Shown here: positions 1-8,697 of the stretch, piece by piece
How the letters are laid out: each line of letters starts with the position of its first letter
Numbering within the stretch: position 1 is the stretch's first letter
From: RGIG1681 sp045594425
GTDB lineage: Bacteria > Bacillota > Clostridia > Christensenellales > UBA1242
Assembly (NCBI GenBank): GCA_045594425.1
Contig: JAZNYK010000006.1
Span: forward strand, 62,001 to 126,000
Reading direction: 5' to 3'
Length of the DNA: 64,000 nucleotides
Position numbers and translations under genes: made by a program
The notes under the pieces: generated by a model
Seen by the model: the letters and a program-made list of their open reading frames with translations, nothing else
What the model was told of the DNA's origin: nothing
Database searches by the model: none

Positions 1-3000
1 TTGAAATTTATAATTTTCAAGTTTTTCATCATCAAGTTTTCCTGTTTTATAATCAAGAATCCAAATACCTTCTGGCTTTATTACAACAAGGTCAATCACA
101 CCTTGCATGATAAACTCATCATTTAAACTTGCATTTTTGTTTGCCATTGTTGCAGGCATTTTTGCATAAAACTCTCTTTCTTTAAAAATCGTGTCATTTT
201 GTTCAATTTGAGCAAAAAATGGCATATTTAATACATTTTTAATCAAATTTTCATCAATAATCTTTTTGTCTGATTCATCAAACATTTCCTTAACTTTTAA
301 AAGTTGTTCATCAATATTTGTTAAATTATGCAAATCAATATTTTGAAACACTTTATGATAAACTGTTCCCCTATCAGCCGAAGACATCCCCCTATCAAAA
401 ATTATTTTTTCTTCATAATCTTCTTCGTCTTGTTTTTGATTTTTCAACAATTTTGTAACAGAGTTTTTAAGAGTAATTTGAGTTGAATTTTTATCTTTAT
501 ATTCAAACCAATTCGGTTGTTGAACATTAGTTTCAGAAAGCAAAAGTTGTGTTTCTGCTTTATTATAGATTTCAAACAAATCAAGCACATCATACTTTTC
601 AAAATTAATGATTGGGTTATGCTCTCCTTCCAACTCTTTTGCAATAATTGGCTCTATCCAATTTGCAAAACAATCTTGCCTGTCTGGGAATTTTTTGCAT
701 AATTTTTCAATAGGTTTTGAACACACAACAAACATCTTTTGAACCGCCCTTGTTAAACCAACATACAACACACGTTGTTGTTCTTCAACAAGTTTTCTGC
801 GTTCAATCATTCTTATTGCAGATATAGGAAGTGTTGAAATTTCAGCCCTTGAAACAAGGTCAAAAAAGTCCATTCCAACACCATAGTTTTTATTAAATAA
901 AATATTTCCCCTTGTTGAAACAAAGTTAAATTTGTTTGCCGTGTTTATCAAAAACACCGCCTTAAACTCAATACCTTTCGACTTATGAATTGTCATAAGT
1001 TTAACTGCATCACCAGCGCCTTCTGATTCAACCTCAAGTTTAAAATCTGCATAGTTAACCACAAATTCAAACACAGAAACTTCTGGAAGTGCATTAATAA
1101 ATTTATCTATATCTTGATTAATTTGTTCACCGTCAACCCTTGCATAATTGAGTTTATCTAGTGCAAATTCTTCAATTATTTTATAAACCAACTCTTTCAC
1201 ACTCAAAAGTTTTGAAAGCAATCTAAATTTTTCAATAATTTCAAAATAATTTTTTATCTTGCTTTTTAATTCATTATTTGAAAGTTGTTGCCACAAACCA
1301 ATGGTTTCAAAAAATCGGGCTTTCATATCCAATTTTCTTATTTCAACAATTTCTTCATCCAAAAATCCAAATAATCTGCTCTTCAAAACCCTAAAAAGCA
1401 CAAAATCATCTTTGTCATTACACAAAAGTTTAACAAAGTTGACAATTTCTTGAATATAACTCTTTTCCATCAAATCATGCTTTTCATCCGCAGAAATTGG
1501 AATATTCAATGCCTTAAGGTCTTCAACAAATCTTGAAACAGCCTCATTTCTAGAACCCACCAAAATTGCAATATCGCTATAATTAATCGATTCTGGTTTT
1601 GTTTTATCAGTAAGTTCTGCAATTTTACTTGCAACATATTTTGCTTCCGCAATCGCCGCCTTAATTTCTTCAGAACATTCTTCTTGATGGTTTTTAACGG
1701 AATAAACCCCGTTTGCCTCAAGTTTTTCTTGTTTTGGAAGTGATGTGTTTATGTAACATAAATTAACGCTATTTGGCTCGTCTAAATTCTTTTCGCCGGC
1801 AACAAATTTAGAATCTCTTTCATAGTCAACGCCACCAAACTCCTCAGTCATTGCACCACAAAAAACTTCATCAACAAACTTTAAAACCTTTTTATCACTT
1901 CTAAAGTTGCAATTAAGTTTTATAAGTTTGTCAAACTTTCCACCTTTTCCATAATCTTCATACTTTTGCAAAAATATGTCTGGGTCACAAAGCCTGAACC
2001 TATAAATGCTTTGTTTAACATCCCCAACCATAAATCTGTTATTTTCGCCAGCAACAAGAGAAATTATTTTTTCTTGAACATTGTTAATGTCTTGATATTC
2101 ATCAACAAAAACATATTTATACTTTTGTTTAACTGCTGAAAGAATTGCCTCGTTTGATAATATCTTCAAAGCATACTTTTCAAGGTCATTAAAATCCAAA
2201 CCATTAACATCCTTTTTTAATGCGGAATAAATTTCATTAAATTCTTCAACCAAACCAAAAAGTGACGCTAATCTCTTTTTTGAAGAAACAATCCCTTCAA
2301 TTAAAATCTTTTCGTCATTAGAAACATAATTTTCTTTGTAATTATCCAAGTTCTTTTTAAGTTCATCACTTAACAAACTTGCTTGCTCATCAATTTGCTC
2401 AAAACCATCTTTCTTTTTATCAACGGTTGGTTTTCTGCCAAATGAAACATCATAAACATTTTTAGCATTAACCATAAATGTGTTATGAAAATTGATTGTT
2501 TTAAGCCCCTCTGCAATATTTGAAAAATAATCACAAAGTTTATCCTGACCAGCATTTAAACAAATATTTGCCATTTCTTCAGATTTTTCAACATCTGCTT
2601 TTGCCATAGCACAAACTTTTTGATTAATAATATTTGCAGCAACATTTTTATTTAAGTCAATTTGATGAGTTGCATGCAAGGTTTCTTCAAACCAAGCCTT
2701 TCCGTCAATATTAGCATTTAAAAAATCATTAAATCTTTTAATAACATCCTTTAATTGCTTATCATTTCTCTTTTTTTGAAAAATTTCAAAAAGTTCAAAA
2801 AACTCAATATCCCCTTGCTTTTCTTTTGCTTCAAACAACTTAACAAGCGCCCTTTCTTTCAAAAACGAGCCTTCAGTATCATCAATAATGTGATATGATG
2901 GGTCGATTCCAATTTCATAAAAATAAGTAGAAATTAATCTAGAACAAAAACTATGAAGGTTTGAAATATCACTGGTTTCAACACACTCAACTTGACCAAG

Positions 3001-3279
3001 TGCAAACGCATTGTCTTGATATTTTAAAAGAGCATCAATGAGTTTCTTTTTCATATCACTTGCGCTTGCTTTTGTGAATGTAACAACCAAAAAATTTGAT
3101 ATTGGTGTTTCATTTTCCAAAACAAGGTCAACAATACGCTTAATCATAACTGTTGTTTTTCCACTTCCTGCAGAAGCACTAACCAGCAAATTATGATTTC
3201 TATCTTCAAACGCTTCCCGCTGTTCGTCAGTCCACTTAACTTCATCTTTTTCTTTATTTTGCTTGTTAAGATTGCTCAT
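1..3279 (-). CDS. addA: ATP-dependent helicase/nuclease subunit A (AddA), C-terminus cut by window edge
   Basis: AddA is the UvrD/SF1 helicase and nuclease subunit of AddAB, which resects double-strand breaks for RecA recombination. I translated this from the sequence: 1093 codons are present and the frame is open at base 1, so roughly the last 100 or more residues of a family usually near 1200 are missing. Visible are the Walker A SASAGSGKTT (residues 35-44), a DEYQD motif II, GDVKQSIYRFR, and near the edge a RecB-type nuclease motif with ILDYKTG (D1076, K1078). The ATG at 3279 overlaps the end of addB by 14 bases and has its Shine-Dalgarno AAAGGAG inside addB, so the two are translationally coupled. 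Confidence 0.96.
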   Translation of the reverse strand, partial: MSNLNKQNKEKDEVKWTDEQREAFEDRNHNLLVSASAGSGKTTVMIKRIVDLVLENETPISNFLVVTFTKASASDMKKKLIDALLKYQDNAFALGQVECVETSDISNLHSFCSRLISTYFYEIGIDPSYHIIDDTEGSFLKERALVKLFEAKEKQGDIEFFELFEIFQKKRNDKQLKDVIKRFNDFLNANIDGKAWFEETLHATHQIDLNKNVAANIINQKVCAMAKADVEKSEEMANICLNAGQDKLCDYFSNIAEGLKTINFHNTFMVNAKNVYDVSFGRKPTVDKKKDGFEQIDEQASLLSDELKKNLDNYKENYVSNDEKILIEGIVSSKKRLASLFGLVEEFNEIYSALKKDVNGLDFNDLEKYALKILSNEAILSAVKQKYKYVFVDEYQDINNVQEKIISLVAGENNRFMVGDVKQSIYRFRLCDPDIFLQKYEDYGKGGKFDKLIKLNCNFRSDKKVLKFVDEVFCGAMTEEFGGVDYERDSKFVAGEKNLDEPNSVNLCYINTSLPKQEKLEANGVYSVKNHQEECSEEIKAAIAEAKYVASKIAELTDKTKPESINYSDIAILVGSRNEAVSRFVEDLKALNIPISADEKHDLMEKSYIQEIVNFVKLLCNDKDDFVLFRVLKSRLFGFLDEEIVEIRKLDMKARFFETIGLWQQLSNNELKSKIKNYFEIIEKFRLLSKLLSVKELVYKIIEEFALDKLNYARVDGEQINQDIDKFINALPEVSVFEFVVNYADFKLEVESEGAGDAVKLMTIHKSKGIEFKAVFLINTANKFNFVSTRGNILFNKNYGVGMDFFDLVSRAEISTLPISAIRMIERRKLVEEQQRVLYVGLTRAVQKMFVVCSKPIEKLCKKFPDRQDCFANWIEPIIAKELEGEHNPIINFEKYDVLDLFEIYNKAETQLLLSETNVQQPNWFEYKDKNSTQITLKNSVTKLLKNQKQDEEDYEEKIIFDRGMSSADRGTVYHKVFQNIDLHNLTNIDEQLLKVKEMFDESDKKIIDENLIKNVLNMPFFAQIEQNDTIFKEREFYAKMPATMANKNASLNDEFIMQGVIDLVVIKPEGIWILDYKTGKLDDEKLENYKFQ

Positions 3280-6200
3280 TGTTATCTCCTTTATTATTTT
3301 TACCAAAACTTGTTATAGAAACAAGATTATTGCATTTTCTGCCGTTTTTAAACTTGGCATTTTCGATGTCACAAAAACCTGCAAGTTTACAATATTTGCA
3401 AGCACCTTCATCTTCACCAGAATACACCGCTGGCGAAGGTTCTGCATAGCCCGACAAAATTTCTTGAACTGCTGTTTTGCAAAGTTCTTCAGTGTATGAC
3501 TTTATATCTTCAAACTGCTCACTTGAATAATAAATTTTTGAGTTTCCTTTGCTGATTTCAAATGTATTTGTTTTTAATACATCTTTATTTGTTTTTATTT
3601 TTAATGGAATTAAATGACTTTCATTATTTTCAAAATTAACTGTGTTATCCATGTGTTTTAACACATCTGCATCATCTAACAAAAATCCTTGTAATTTGTA
3701 AATATCTTTGATTTTCTTGTTATTTTTTACAAAATCACTATGAATTGGCAAATAAAACAAACCTGCAACTTTTTTATTTTTAATTCCACTAACGGCCGAC
3801 AAATAACTCACCAACTGAATTTTTCTACCATAATAAATTGAACCCAAATCACTTTTTACATCACCTGTTTTATAGTCAATAATTCTAATATAATTTCCCC
3901 ACTCATCAATACGGTCAATTTTACCTTCAATCGCAATAACTGTGTTATCATCAATTTGAAGTTTAACTGCATTTTCACCACCAAATGAATATTCATTTAA
4001 TGTTGGTTCATTTTTAAAACTAGACACTTGTTGTTCATAAAACAAATGCTTGCAAAGTCTTTTTGCTTCATTTGAAATGAAATTTAAAATAGCCTTATTT
4101 TGTTTTGTGTTTGTTTCATATTCTATGTAGGTTTCATCACAAATTTTTTGCACACCTTTTTCAAAATCACCTTCATCCAAGCCATTAAACGATAAAATAT
4201 CCTTCATAAAAAGTTCAACAATTCTGTGCACAATTGAACCAATATCTATGCTTGAAAGTTTTGCATTTTTGTTTTCTTTTAGCCTTAAACCATAAGAAGC
4301 AAAAAATAAATACGGACACAAAAAATAGTTTTGAAGTTGTGAAATGCTGGTTGTTTTGTTTGGAAAATACAAATCTTGAACACCTGCAATTTCAAACGAT
4401 TTATTACCAAACTCTAAATTAGTTAAATAATTTTTTAAAGATGGTGTCATACTTTCTTTTAAAACGTTATATTCTGTGTTAAGTTTATCTTTTAAATATT
4501 CGCCATTAAAATATTTTCCAATGTGTTTTGCAAACTTCATTTCATAGCCTGTTTTTACAGCATAAGATGTTCTTTTATATGTGGTTTGTTTTATGCCTTC
4601 TCCAAATAAATTAAACAATCTTAAAATCATTCTAGAAGGTTTATTTTGTGCCCCACCAATGCTAGACACAGAATAACTAACAAACAACCTTTCAGTTGGC
4701 TCCAAAAATGCCTCATAAACTCTAAACAACTCTCTGTCGTTAATTTCTTTAACACTTGGTTCGATATCCTTTGAAATAAGCATTTTTGTTTCTTGAAGTT
4801 CACTATCCAAAATTATACCACTATCTTGCAATTTTGCAGGAAACTTTCCATCTTCTGCCCCAAAAACAAACATATCTTTAATGCCATAAAAACCGTCTGT
4901 GTTTTCTTGAACGATAACACAATCAATTGAAACTGGAGAAAGATTTAATTTAATTGAAGTAAAGCCTGTAGTATAAATCTGCAAAAATTCTTCAAGAGAA
5001 ACTTGAACTCTGCCCATAAAGTTTGCAAGTGACAAATTAAATTCTTTACACTTATCAAAAATCGCAAGACTGATTTCCGATTCAAGCACATAACCATTAT
5101 CTTTTTCAAATTTTGCAACATTTTCAAGTTTGTTTTGAACTGAATAATAATCAAGAACAAAATCAACAACGCTCAAATAGTCGGAAATTGTTTTTGCTTT
5201 ACTTAATTTAATGTTCAATAGATTATAAAATTTTTGAAAAGCAGTTAAAACACCATTCACTTTTACAAAATCTGCATGGTTTTGAAAACTAGATTCATTT
5301 AAATCATCCAAAAATGCATTGTAATTTATTCCAACAGCATTAGCATAATTTTCAAAAACTCCAAAATTTCCATCATCAACAAAAACACTAGACAAAAAGT
5401 TTAAAACCTTCTCGCTTGAAAGATGTGATTTTTTTAATTCAAAGCATGACAAAATAAATCTTGTAAGTGCATGGTTAAATATGTCATGTTCCCTGTTTAC
5501 AAAATAAGGTATTTCATAGGCTTTAAAACAATCTTCGATTAATTTTAAGTTATCTAAAAGCGAACACACATAAAGACCAATATCTCTAAATCTTTTGCCA
5601 TTTTCGATTTCTATTAAAATTTGGTTTGCAACATAATCAATTTCTTGTCTTTTTGACTTTGCTTCAAAAACCGAAACGTTGCCTTTTGATTCAAAAACTT
5701 TCTTTTCGGTTGAAAATAAATAGTTTTGTATAGCATAAAAATCCCCAACTTTGTTTGTTGGAACAAATTTTGGAATATATGGAATTTTCAATTCATCTGC
5801 AATATGTTTAAACTTGTTATAAAGTTGATTGTCTTGAATGTGTTTATCTGAGCGTTTATCATTGAAATAACAACAAGAAAAAGTAATAGATTTTGAATTT
5901 TTAGCCAATTCTTTTAAAACACTGACCATTTCAAATGTGATATTATCAAAGCCAACAACAACAAACTCTGCATTTTTAACAAAGTCACTTGTTTTTGAAA
6001 ATTGGCTAATTAGGTTTAATTTATCACAATCATCATAAAGCCCTTCACCCAACGCTTTTTCGTATTCTTCATACAAAAATGTAATATCATCAAGTTTTGA
6101 TTTTAAAGCCTTTGTGCAATCGCCAGACCTTTGTTTTAAATCTTCTGCTGTTATGTTACTAGATTTAAACTGCTGAACAGTGTCATAAATCTTTTCGGCA

Positions 6201-6544
6201 AAACCAACTGTTTTTGCTGTTTTTTGGTAACACTTTAAATTTGACAAATTATCAAAAATAATCTTTCGTAATAACATTACGCATGTTTGTTTAGACACAA
6301 TTTTGTCAGCAGAAACAAAACCCAATCTGCTCATAAGTCTAACAAAACTATAAACATAAACATTAGCAAAAGCCCCTGTTTTTGAAAGATTTAATAGTTC
6401 CTTTTCAATTATGATAGATTTGGTTTCAGGCACAAGCACAACATATGTTCCCAAAATGTCACTTTCGGCTTTTGAAACAACTTCTTTCAAAGCAGTTGTT
6501 GTTGCCATTTTGGTCGTATCCGAAAGAATATAATCAATTTTCAT
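3266..6544 (-). CDS. addB: ATP-dependent nuclease subunit B (AddB)
   Basis: Partner of AddA in the AddAB helicase-nuclease; AddB carries the second nuclease and the Chi-recognition scaffold. The C-terminal half shows the nuclease core (GKIDRID, then IIDYKTGD near residues 888-895). It also has the four cysteines expected for the AddB iron-sulphur cluster: CPYLF upstream, and C1049-x2-C1052-x5-C1058 near the end. The expected N-terminal Walker A is not there; the equivalent stretch reads ILSDTTKMATTTA. I chose the ATG at 6544 over a GTG four codons upstream because AAGGTGG sits 8 bases before it. At 1092 residues it is close to the family length. It is first in the addBA operon, with a promoter at 6568-6596. 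Confidence 0.95.
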   Translation of the reverse strand: MKIDYILSDTTKMATTTALKEVVSKAESDILGTYVVLVPETKSIIIEKELLNLSKTGAFANVYVYSFVRLMSRLGFVSADKIVSKQTCVMLLRKIIFDNLSNLKCYQKTAKTVGFAEKIYDTVQQFKSSNITAEDLKQRSGDCTKALKSKLDDITFLYEEYEKALGEGLYDDCDKLNLISQFSKTSDFVKNAEFVVVGFDNITFEMVSVLKELAKNSKSITFSCCYFNDKRSDKHIQDNQLYNKFKHIADELKIPYIPKFVPTNKVGDFYAIQNYLFSTEKKVFESKGNVSVFEAKSKRQEIDYVANQILIEIENGKRFRDIGLYVCSLLDNLKLIEDCFKAYEIPYFVNREHDIFNHALTRFILSCFELKKSHLSSEKVLNFLSSVFVDDGNFGVFENYANAVGINYNAFLDDLNESSFQNHADFVKVNGVLTAFQKFYNLLNIKLSKAKTISDYLSVVDFVLDYYSVQNKLENVAKFEKDNGYVLESEISLAIFDKCKEFNLSLANFMGRVQVSLEEFLQIYTTGFTSIKLNLSPVSIDCVIVQENTDGFYGIKDMFVFGAEDGKFPAKLQDSGIILDSELQETKMLISKDIEPSVKEINDRELFRVYEAFLEPTERLFVSYSVSSIGGAQNKPSRMILRLFNLFGEGIKQTTYKRTSYAVKTGYEMKFAKHIGKYFNGEYLKDKLNTEYNVLKESMTPSLKNYLTNLEFGNKSFEIAGVQDLYFPNKTTSISQLQNYFLCPYLFFASYGLRLKENKNAKLSSIDIGSIVHRIVELFMKDILSFNGLDEGDFEKGVQKICDETYIEYETNTKQNKAILNFISNEAKRLCKHLFYEQQVSSFKNEPTLNEYSFGGENAVKLQIDDNTVIAIEGKIDRIDEWGNYIRIIDYKTGDVKSDLGSIYYGRKIQLVSYLSAVSGIKNKKVAGLFYLPIHSDFVKNNKKIKDIYKLQGFLLDDADVLKHMDNTVNFENNESHLIPLKIKTNKDVLKTNTFEISKGNSKIYYSSEQFEDIKSYTEELCKTAVQEILSGYAEPSPAVYSGEDEGACKYCKLAGFCDIENAKFKNGRKCNNLVSITSFGKNNKGDNNEQS

Positions 6545-6567
6545 CAAAATATCCACCTTATGGCTTT

Positions 6568-6596
6568 ATTTTACAATATTTAATTTCATATTTCAA
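6568..6596 (-). promoter_or_regulatory. addBA promoter
   Basis: Minus-strand TTGAAA (6596-6591), 17-base spacer, TAAAAT (6573-6568), then the addB Shine-Dalgarno. It is back to back with the 6630 promoter of the divergent protease gene. Confidence 0.6.
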
Positions 6597-6629
6597 CAAA
6601 CTATATTCAATTTGTTAGGTTAAATAAAA

Positions 6630-6658
6630 TTGACACATGACATATATTTATTTAAAAT
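6630..6658 (+). promoter_or_regulatory. SigA-type promoter of zinc protease gene
   Basis: Consensus TTGACA (6630-6635), 17-base spacer, TAAAAT (6653-6658). The predicted start is about 15 bases before the ATG at 6680. Confidence 0.7.
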
Positions 6659-6679
6659 TGAGTATATTAAGGAGTTATT

Positions 6680-7399
6680 ATGGATTGGATAAACATTTAT
6701 ATCATTGCAACACTTATGATTTTCCCAGTGCTTATTTATGCATCAATCGCACAATCATCAGTTCACAGCACATTTAATAGGTATTCAAAAACATCGTCAC
6801 TTTCTGGCATCACCGCTTCAGAAATTGCAAAAAGACTGCTTGCAAGAGCAAACGTAACAAATGTAAAAATAGAACAAATCAACGGAAGACTCACTGATTG
6901 CTATGATTCAAGATATAAAGTAATCAAACTTTCTTCAGCAACTTATGCATCATCTTCAATTGCTGCAATTGGTGTTTGTGCACATGAAATCGGACACGCA
7001 ATTCAAGATACAAAAGGCTCTATTTTGTTTAAAGTAAGACGTTTTCTTGTTCCTATTTGCAACTTCATTTCAGGTGCATTCATTCCACTTATTTTACTTG
7101 GTTCAATACTCAATTTCACATTTTATATTCCATCAGTTGGATACTACATTTGTTTAACAAGTTTAATTTCTTATGGCGCAAGTTTACTTTTTCAATTAGT
7201 AACCTTACCTCTTGAATATGACGCTTCAAAAAAGGCTCTTCAACTTTTAAAAGAAGAAAATTTTTCAGAAACAGAACTCACTCAAGCAAAAAAAGTTTTA
7301 ACTGCCGCCATTCACACCTATCTTGCATCAGCACTCACAACACTTGTGTATTTCTTAAGATTTTTAAGTTATGCAATGATTTTTTCAAAAGACAGATAA
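6680..7399 (+). CDS. Membrane zinc metallopeptidase (YugP / Zn_peptidase_2 family)
   Basis: A membrane-embedded neutral zinc protease of unknown substrate. The protein has an N-terminal membrane helix (about residues 5-24), the zinc motif HEIGH (H102, E103, H106), and two or three further hydrophobic segments at about 120-155, 160-185 and near the C-terminus. LPLEYDASKKA after the third segment supplies the likely third ligand, as usual in this family. The 239-residue length is typical. Shine-Dalgarno AAGGAG precedes the ATG by 6 bases. It is monocistronic, with its own consensus promoter and a shared terminator downstream. Confidence 0.88.
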   Translation: MDWINIYIIATLMIFPVLIYASIAQSSVHSTFNRYSKTSSLSGITASEIAKRLLARANVTNVKIEQINGRLTDCYDSRYKVIKLSSATYASSSIAAIGVCAHEIGHAIQDTKGSILFKVRRFLVPICNFISGAFIPLILLGSILNFTFYIPSVGYYICLTSLISYGASLLFQLVTLPLEYDASKKALQLLKEENFSETELTQAKKVLTAAIHTYLASALTTLVYFLRFLSYAMIFSKDR

Positions 7400-7400
7400 A

Positions 7401-7430
7401 AAAAACAAGGGTTAACCCCTTGTTTTTATT
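7401..7430. terminator. Bidirectional intrinsic terminator
   Basis: Stem AAACAAGGG / CCCTTGTTT with a short loop and T-runs on both strands, between the convergent protease and Lys-rich genes. Confidence 0.85.
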
Positions 7431-7444
7431 TTGCTTAATATTTA

Positions 7445-7981
7445 TTAACCAAACAATGCACCAAGTCTTGCAACACTCATAATTTTTTCAGCATCACCAT
7501 CAATACAGATTCTGTCACAAACTTCAGCAGCAACCATAGCACTTCTTTCAACTTCTGAAACTTCAGCATCCATCTTCAAAACTTTTGCAGACTTGTTTGC
7601 TGTTGATTTTTTTGTTGTTGTCTTCTTGACAGCCTTTGCAGGTTCTGCTTTTTTTGATTTTGTTGCCTTTTTTGCTACAGTTTCAACAACTGCTTCTTTG
7701 TTTGCAGAAGCATTTGGTCTGAAACTAAAATCAAAATAATCATCAACTTGAGCAAGTTGAGATTTTACAGTTTTTTTAGCGCAACCAGTCACATTTTTTT
7801 CAAATCCTGACTCTTTTGTGTTTTTTACTTTATTTTTTGCAGAAGCGTTGTTAATTTCCAAAATTCCAAAAGATTCAACTGCTTCTTCACTTGCATTTTT
7901 CTTTGCTGCAACACTTTTAGATTTTTTTGTATTTTTCAAATTTTCATCATTTACTTCAATAGTATAAACCTTTTTTGCCAT
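7445..7981 (-). CDS. Lys/Ala-rich hypothetical protein
   Basis: Not recognised. The 178-residue protein has a basic, low-complexity middle (residues about 15-135) built from Lys, Ala, Thr and Ser, in runs such as KKATKSKKAEPAKAVKK. This resembles bacterial histone H1-like tails. It ends in a short ordinary segment (about 140-178) with two cysteines, ending SVARLGALFG. No signal peptide or membrane helix is seen. AAAGGAG lies upstream of the ATG. The 5' leader is about 60 bases from the predicted promoter. A nucleic-acid-binding role is possible from composition only. Confidence 0.7.
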   Translation of the reverse strand: MAKKVYTIEVNDENLKNTKKSKSVAAKKNASEEAVESFGILEINNASAKNKVKNTKESGFEKNVTGCAKKTVKSQLAQVDDYFDFSFRPNASANKEAVVETVAKKATKSKKAEPAKAVKKTTTKKSTANKSAKVLKMDAEVSEVERSAMVAAEVCDRICIDGDAEKIMSVARLGALFG

Positions 7982-8049
7982 AACACCACTCCTTTATAAA
8001 ATCAATTTATATCAAATATTAAAAACATTTATAATAAGTATATACAAAT

Positions 8050-8078
8050 ATTATAGCCAAAAAAATTTAATTTGTAAA
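8050..8078 (-). promoter_or_regulatory. Promoter of Lys-rich protein gene
   Basis: Minus-strand TTTACA (8078-8073), 17-base spacer, TATAAT (8055-8050). It implies a leader of about 60 bases before the ATG at 7981. Confidence 0.6.
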
Positions 8079-8127
8079 TAGTTATGAAAAAATTTTTTAA
8101 AATTTTAAAACTTTTTTTCTAACTTCC

Positions 8128-8646
8128 CTATTTTTCAAGCATAAGTTCATCAACAAGTTCACCAGAATCTGTCAAAATTTGAATTTTTTTGTCATCAATC
8201 AACGCATAAGTTTTATCACATCCAAATCTTGGAACAGCCATAGAACCTGGACACATAAATATAATTCCGTTATTATTTTGCAAAATTGGTCTGTGAACAT
8301 GACCTATCATCACAATTTTTGCACCATAACCTTCTAGATACATATCATTCAACTTGTGACCATGGCACAAATAAGCAATTTGTCCATTAATGTTTTCATA
8401 AGCCTCTTTCATAATCATAAACTTGGCATTTTCAGGCTCAAAATACCAGTCATTATTGCCTTTTACAATTGTCAATCTATTTGATATATTATTCAGTTTT
8501 TCAACCATTTCAGAGGCATTTGTGCCAAATATATCACCAAGTAACAACAATTTATCTGCCATATGTTCATTAACAAGTTCTAACACTCTATCAAGAGCAA
8601 ACAACGAGCCATGAAGGTCAGATGCAATCAAAAACTTTTTACTCAT
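8128..8646 (-). CDS. yfcE: YfcE-like metallophosphoesterase
   Basis: Calcineurin-like phosphodiesterase of the YfcE/MJ0936 group, which in vitro hydrolyses phosphodiesters using two metal ions. The metal-binding signature runs in order: SDLHG at the N-terminus, LLLGDIFG, KGNND, CHGH, and GHVHRP. I took the ATG at 8646 (MSKKFLIASDLHG) instead of a TTG six codons upstream because AAGGGGA precedes it by 6 bases. The resulting 172 residues match the family. It follows lysS on the same strand, separated by a terminator that abuts its Shine-Dalgarno. Confidence 0.87.
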   Translation of the reverse strand: MSKKFLIASDLHGSLFALDRVLELVNEHMADKLLLLGDIFGTNASEMVEKLNNISNRLTIVKGNNDWYFEPENAKFMIMKEAYENINGQIAYLCHGHKLNDMYLEGYGAKIVMIGHVHRPILQNNNGIIFMCPGSMAVPRFGCDKTYALIDDKKIQILTDSGELVDELMLEK

Positions 8647-8659
8647 AAAATCCCCTTTA

Positions 8660-8692
8660 AACAAAAATTCTTACATTTCTGTAAGAATTTTG
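8660..8692 (-). terminator. lysS terminator
   Basis: Stem AAAATTCTTAC / GTAAGAATTTT around a 6-base loop, followed on the minus strand by TTTTTGTTT. It ends directly before the yfcE ribosome-binding site, so read-through may feed yfcE. Confidence 0.75.
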
Positions 8693-8697
8693 TTTTA

